A stretch of 7,147 nt of DNA from Clostridiaceae bacterium (GTDB lineage: Bacteria; Bacillota; Clostridia; Oscillospirales; Butyricicoccaceae), in NCBI GenBank assembly GCA_016293155.1, contig JAEDEU010000076.1, forward strand, positions 1 through 7,147, read 5' to 3'. Positions 6,678 through 7,147 of this stretch are shown one piece after another (the stretch's first letter is position 1; each line of letters begins with the position of its first letter). Under the pieces are notes generated by a model. That model made no database searches. It saw only the letters and a program-made list of their open reading frames with translations, and was not told the DNA's origin. Both the position numbers and the translations under genes were made by a program.

Positions 6678-6720
6678 GGACTTCTGACAGGCGAAGTGAC
6701 CCTGTGGAAGTCCGTTCTTA
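6678..6720 (+). terminator. Probable terminator after the sbcD-like gene
   Basis: GGACTTC (6678-6684) pairs with GAAGTCC (6707-6713), and ACAGG (6687-6691) with CCTGT (6701-6705). This makes a 12-bp stem with a small internal loop, followed by the moderately T-rich GTTCTTACTTAC. On the opposite strand it is followed by ATTTATTCTTT, so it may work in both directions. Its loop carries the first copy of the 10-base motif GAAGTGACCC. Confidence 0.6.
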
Positions 6721-6725
6721 CTTAC

Positions 6726-6754
6726 TTGACAAAATATTCGCCGTCTGCTATCCT
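6726..6754 (+). promoter_or_regulatory. Toxin promoter
   Basis: TTGACA (6726-6731) and TATCCT (6749-6754) are 17 bases apart, with TGC before the -10 (extended -10). The -35 is perfect and the -10 matches 5 of 6 positions. Start is expected near 6761, giving a long structured leader of about 94 bases before the toxin ATG. Confidence 0.8.
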
Positions 6755-6787
6755 GCCTTTAAGGCATACCGATGCACGGCGGCTCCG

Positions 6788-6847
6788 CCCTCTTCTAACT
6801 TCAAGAGAGGGTGAGAATACTTCTTTCCCCCTCTCAGAGAGAGGGGG
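6788..6847 (+). promoter_or_regulatory. Leader hairpins that bury the toxin Shine-Dalgarno sequence
   Basis: CCCCCTCTC (6827-6835) pairs perfectly with GAGAGGGGG (6839-6847) around a 3-base loop, and the right arm is the toxin's ribosome binding site (ATG at 6855). Upstream, CCCTCT (6788-6793) can pair with AGAGGG (6806-6811). It could alternatively pair with the same GAGAGGGGG arm, so two competing folds exist. Occlusion of translation in the fresh transcript is a known feature of type I toxin mRNAs. The pairing is seen in the sequence; the control role is inferred. Confidence 0.7.
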
Positions 6848-6854
6848 TGTCTGC

Positions 6855-6944
6855 ATGTATCTGACATTTTCAGATCTGATTCTGTTCTGTACATTTGTTA
6901 TTGCATTGATTAATCTTGTCTATAAGATTACAAAAAAGAAGTGA
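6855..6944 (+). CDS. Holin-like type I toxin peptide (29 residues)
   Basis: A 29-residue hydrophobic peptide with the layout of Firmicutes type I (holin-like) toxins: a short start MYLTFSD, one membrane helix (about 8-23, LILFCTFVIALINLVY), then a basic tail KITKKK. FVIALINLV resembles the FVIALIGLV-type core I recall for the putative holin-like toxin family. It should insert in the cytoplasmic membrane and depolarise it when overproduced. The start follows the strong GAGGGGGTG ribosome binding site. A longer frame from 6696 exists but would begin upstream of the toxin promoter. The coding stretch is much more AT-rich than its neighbours, which fits horizontal gain. Context supports the call: own promoter, SD-occluding hairpin and convergent antisense RNA. 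The family is a recognition call without a database search. Confidence 0.82.
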   Translation: MYLTFSDLILFCTFVIALINLVYKITKKK

Positions 6945-7027
6945 CCCGCCTGATTCTCGCACAACAAGGTAAGGGTCACTTCTATACCATATCCTGAGGG
7001 CGGAACCGTATCGGTATGCCCTCCTTT
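6931..7027 (-). ncRNA. Antisense RNA antitoxin of the holin-like toxin
   Basis: Predicted from a strong minus-strand promoter (7034-7063), with a start near 7027, and a minus-strand intrinsic terminator ending near 6931, giving about 97 nt. The whole RNA is complementary to the 3' part of the toxin mRNA and covers the toxin's last five codons and stop. Its 5' half folds as GAGGGC/GCCCTC with an inner ACCG/CGGT stem, and its 3' half is the terminator hairpin. This is the convergent 3'-overlap layout known from txpA/RatA and bsrG/SR4 of Bacillus subtilis. There the antisense RNA promotes toxin mRNA decay, and in SR4 also blocks translation. Existence and ends are inferred from signals only. Confidence 0.72.
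6932..6983 (-). terminator. Intrinsic terminator of the antisense RNA
   Basis: On the minus strand an 11-bp perfect stem (AGAAGTGACCC with GGGTCACTTCT, 6973-6983 and 6937-6947) around a 25-base loop is followed by TTTTTT (6937-6932). The T run lies inside the toxin's lysine codons. In the plus direction the same stem has no T run, so toxin transcription should pass through it. Confidence 0.78.
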
Positions 7028-7030
7028 TTT
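6996..7030 (+). terminator. Intrinsic terminator of the toxin mRNA
   Basis: GAGGGC (6996-7001) pairs with GCCCTC (7018-7023), with ACCG (7005-7008) and CGGT (7012-7015) pairing inside, followed by CTTTTTT (7024-7030). The toxin mRNA would thus span about 6761-7030 (about 270 nt). On the other strand this same hairpin is the 5' structure of the antisense RNA. Confidence 0.85.
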
Positions 7031-7033
7031 CTC

Positions 7034-7063
7034 AGTATACTCCCCCGCGGTCTGACTTGTCAA
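7034..7063 (-). promoter_or_regulatory. Promoter of the antisense RNA
   Basis: On the minus strand a perfect TTGACA (7058-7063) and TATACT (7034-7039) are separated by 18 bases. With a TATACT -10 it is at least as close to consensus as the toxin promoter, as expected if the unstable antitoxin RNA must be made in excess. Confidence 0.78.
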
Positions 7064-7081
7064 GCCGCGGCTTTCTTTTTT
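7045..7081 (+). terminator. Second plus-strand terminator-like hairpin
   Basis: CCGCGG (7045-7050) pairs with CCGCGG (7065-7070, self-complementary), with TGAC/GTCA complementarity inside, followed by CTTTCTTTTTT (7071-7081). It would back up the toxin terminator and keep plus-strand transcripts out of the opposite gene. The -35 box and spacer of the antisense promoter lie within its stem and loop. Confidence 0.6.
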
Positions 7082-7088
7082 GCCTGCT

Positions 7089-7147
7089 CTAATTAAACAT
7101 CCCGTCGCCCGTGACCTCGAACAGCCTGCGCACGCGCGCTTTGAGCG
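7089..7147 (-). CDS. 3' end of an unidentified minus-strand gene
   Basis: The last 18 codons and a TAG stop of a frame entering from the right edge, reading LKARVRRLFEVTGDGMFN at the C terminus. Codon choice is G/C-rich at third positions, like the large genes here, which supports it being real. The VRRLFEVTG stretch is reminiscent of the end of STAS-domain anti-sigma factor antagonists (SpoIIAA has VKRLFDMSG at a similar place), but 18 residues are too few to name it. No terminator with a T run on its own strand follows within the window's sequence. Confidence 0.55.
   Translation of the reverse strand, partial: LKARVRRLFEVTGDGMFN

Larger units (their letters stand above)
6693..6982. repeat. 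Three copies of GAAGTGACCC around the toxin gene
   Basis: The 10-mer occurs directly at 6693-6702 (loop of the upstream hairpin) and 6938-6947 (spanning the toxin stop codon), and inverted at 6973-6982. The last two form the stem of the antisense RNA terminator. Three exact copies of a 10-mer within 290 bases is not expected by chance. Confidence 0.7.
6763..7020. repeat. Inverted repeat modules flanking the toxin-antitoxin locus
   Basis: GGCATACCGAT (6763-6773) and TCCGCCCTC (6784-6792) on the plus strand recur in inverted orientation as ATCGGTATGCC (7010-7020) and GAGGGCGGA (6996-7004), in the matching order. The toxin mRNA and the convergent antisense RNA therefore begin with near-identical modules at their 5' ends. 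Confidence 0.75.

Noticed and set aside
6696..6854. An 82-residue version of the toxin frame starting at 6696.
   Set aside because: It starts upstream of the toxin promoter, runs through the leader hairpins and lacks a ribosome binding site. The extra residues look like translated leader.
1..7147. CRISPR arrays, tRNA or rRNA genes, insertion sequences.
   Set aside because: No regularly spaced repeats, cloverleaf-like sequence, rRNA segments or transposase motifs were seen on either strand.

Overview
The window reads as chromosomal DNA of a gut-type Clostridia, most likely Oscillospirales (Ruminococcaceae or Butyricicoccaceae-like). This is inferred from G+C-rich coding sequence with strong G/C third positions, AT-rich spacers, strong AGGAG-type ribosome binding sites, sigma-A-type promoters, a Gram-positive glmU-prs pair, and a two-domain DnaD plus DnaC/DnaI-type loader pair. 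Six large genes and one tiny gene are supported, plus the end of another gene at the right edge.

Left part (1-2990, minus strand): an operon reading leftward, glmU-like > prs > ymdB-like. Its promoter is at about 3058-3085. The ymdB start codon overlaps the prs stop codon (TGATG). The GlmU-like protein keeps a complete acetyltransferase half, but its uridylyltransferase half is shortened and has lost its signature motifs.

Middle (3180-5248, plus strand): a replication-initiation pair behind a perfect-consensus promoter (TTGACA-N17-TATAAT). It comprises a DnaD-domain primosome protein and, overlapping by 8 bases, an AAA+ helicase loader with a four-cysteine cluster. The next 304 bases (5249-5552) hold no convincing gene. 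They carry a strongly folded segment that may be a small RNA or leader, an intrinsic terminator, and an extended -10 promoter.

Right part (5553-7147): an SbcD/Mre11/YhaO-like nuclease gene, a terminator, then what I read as a complete type I toxin-antitoxin locus. This has a 29-residue holin-like membrane toxin with its own promoter, a hairpin that buries its Shine-Dalgarno sequence, and a plus-strand terminator. A convergent antisense RNA of about 97 nt starts from a good promoter and ends in an intrinsic terminator inside the toxin's last codons. The two RNAs begin with related sequence modules (an inverted repeat in the DNA), and a 10-base motif occurs three times around the locus. This small locus is the most interesting part of the window. 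The last 59 bases are the 3' end of a minus-strand gene.
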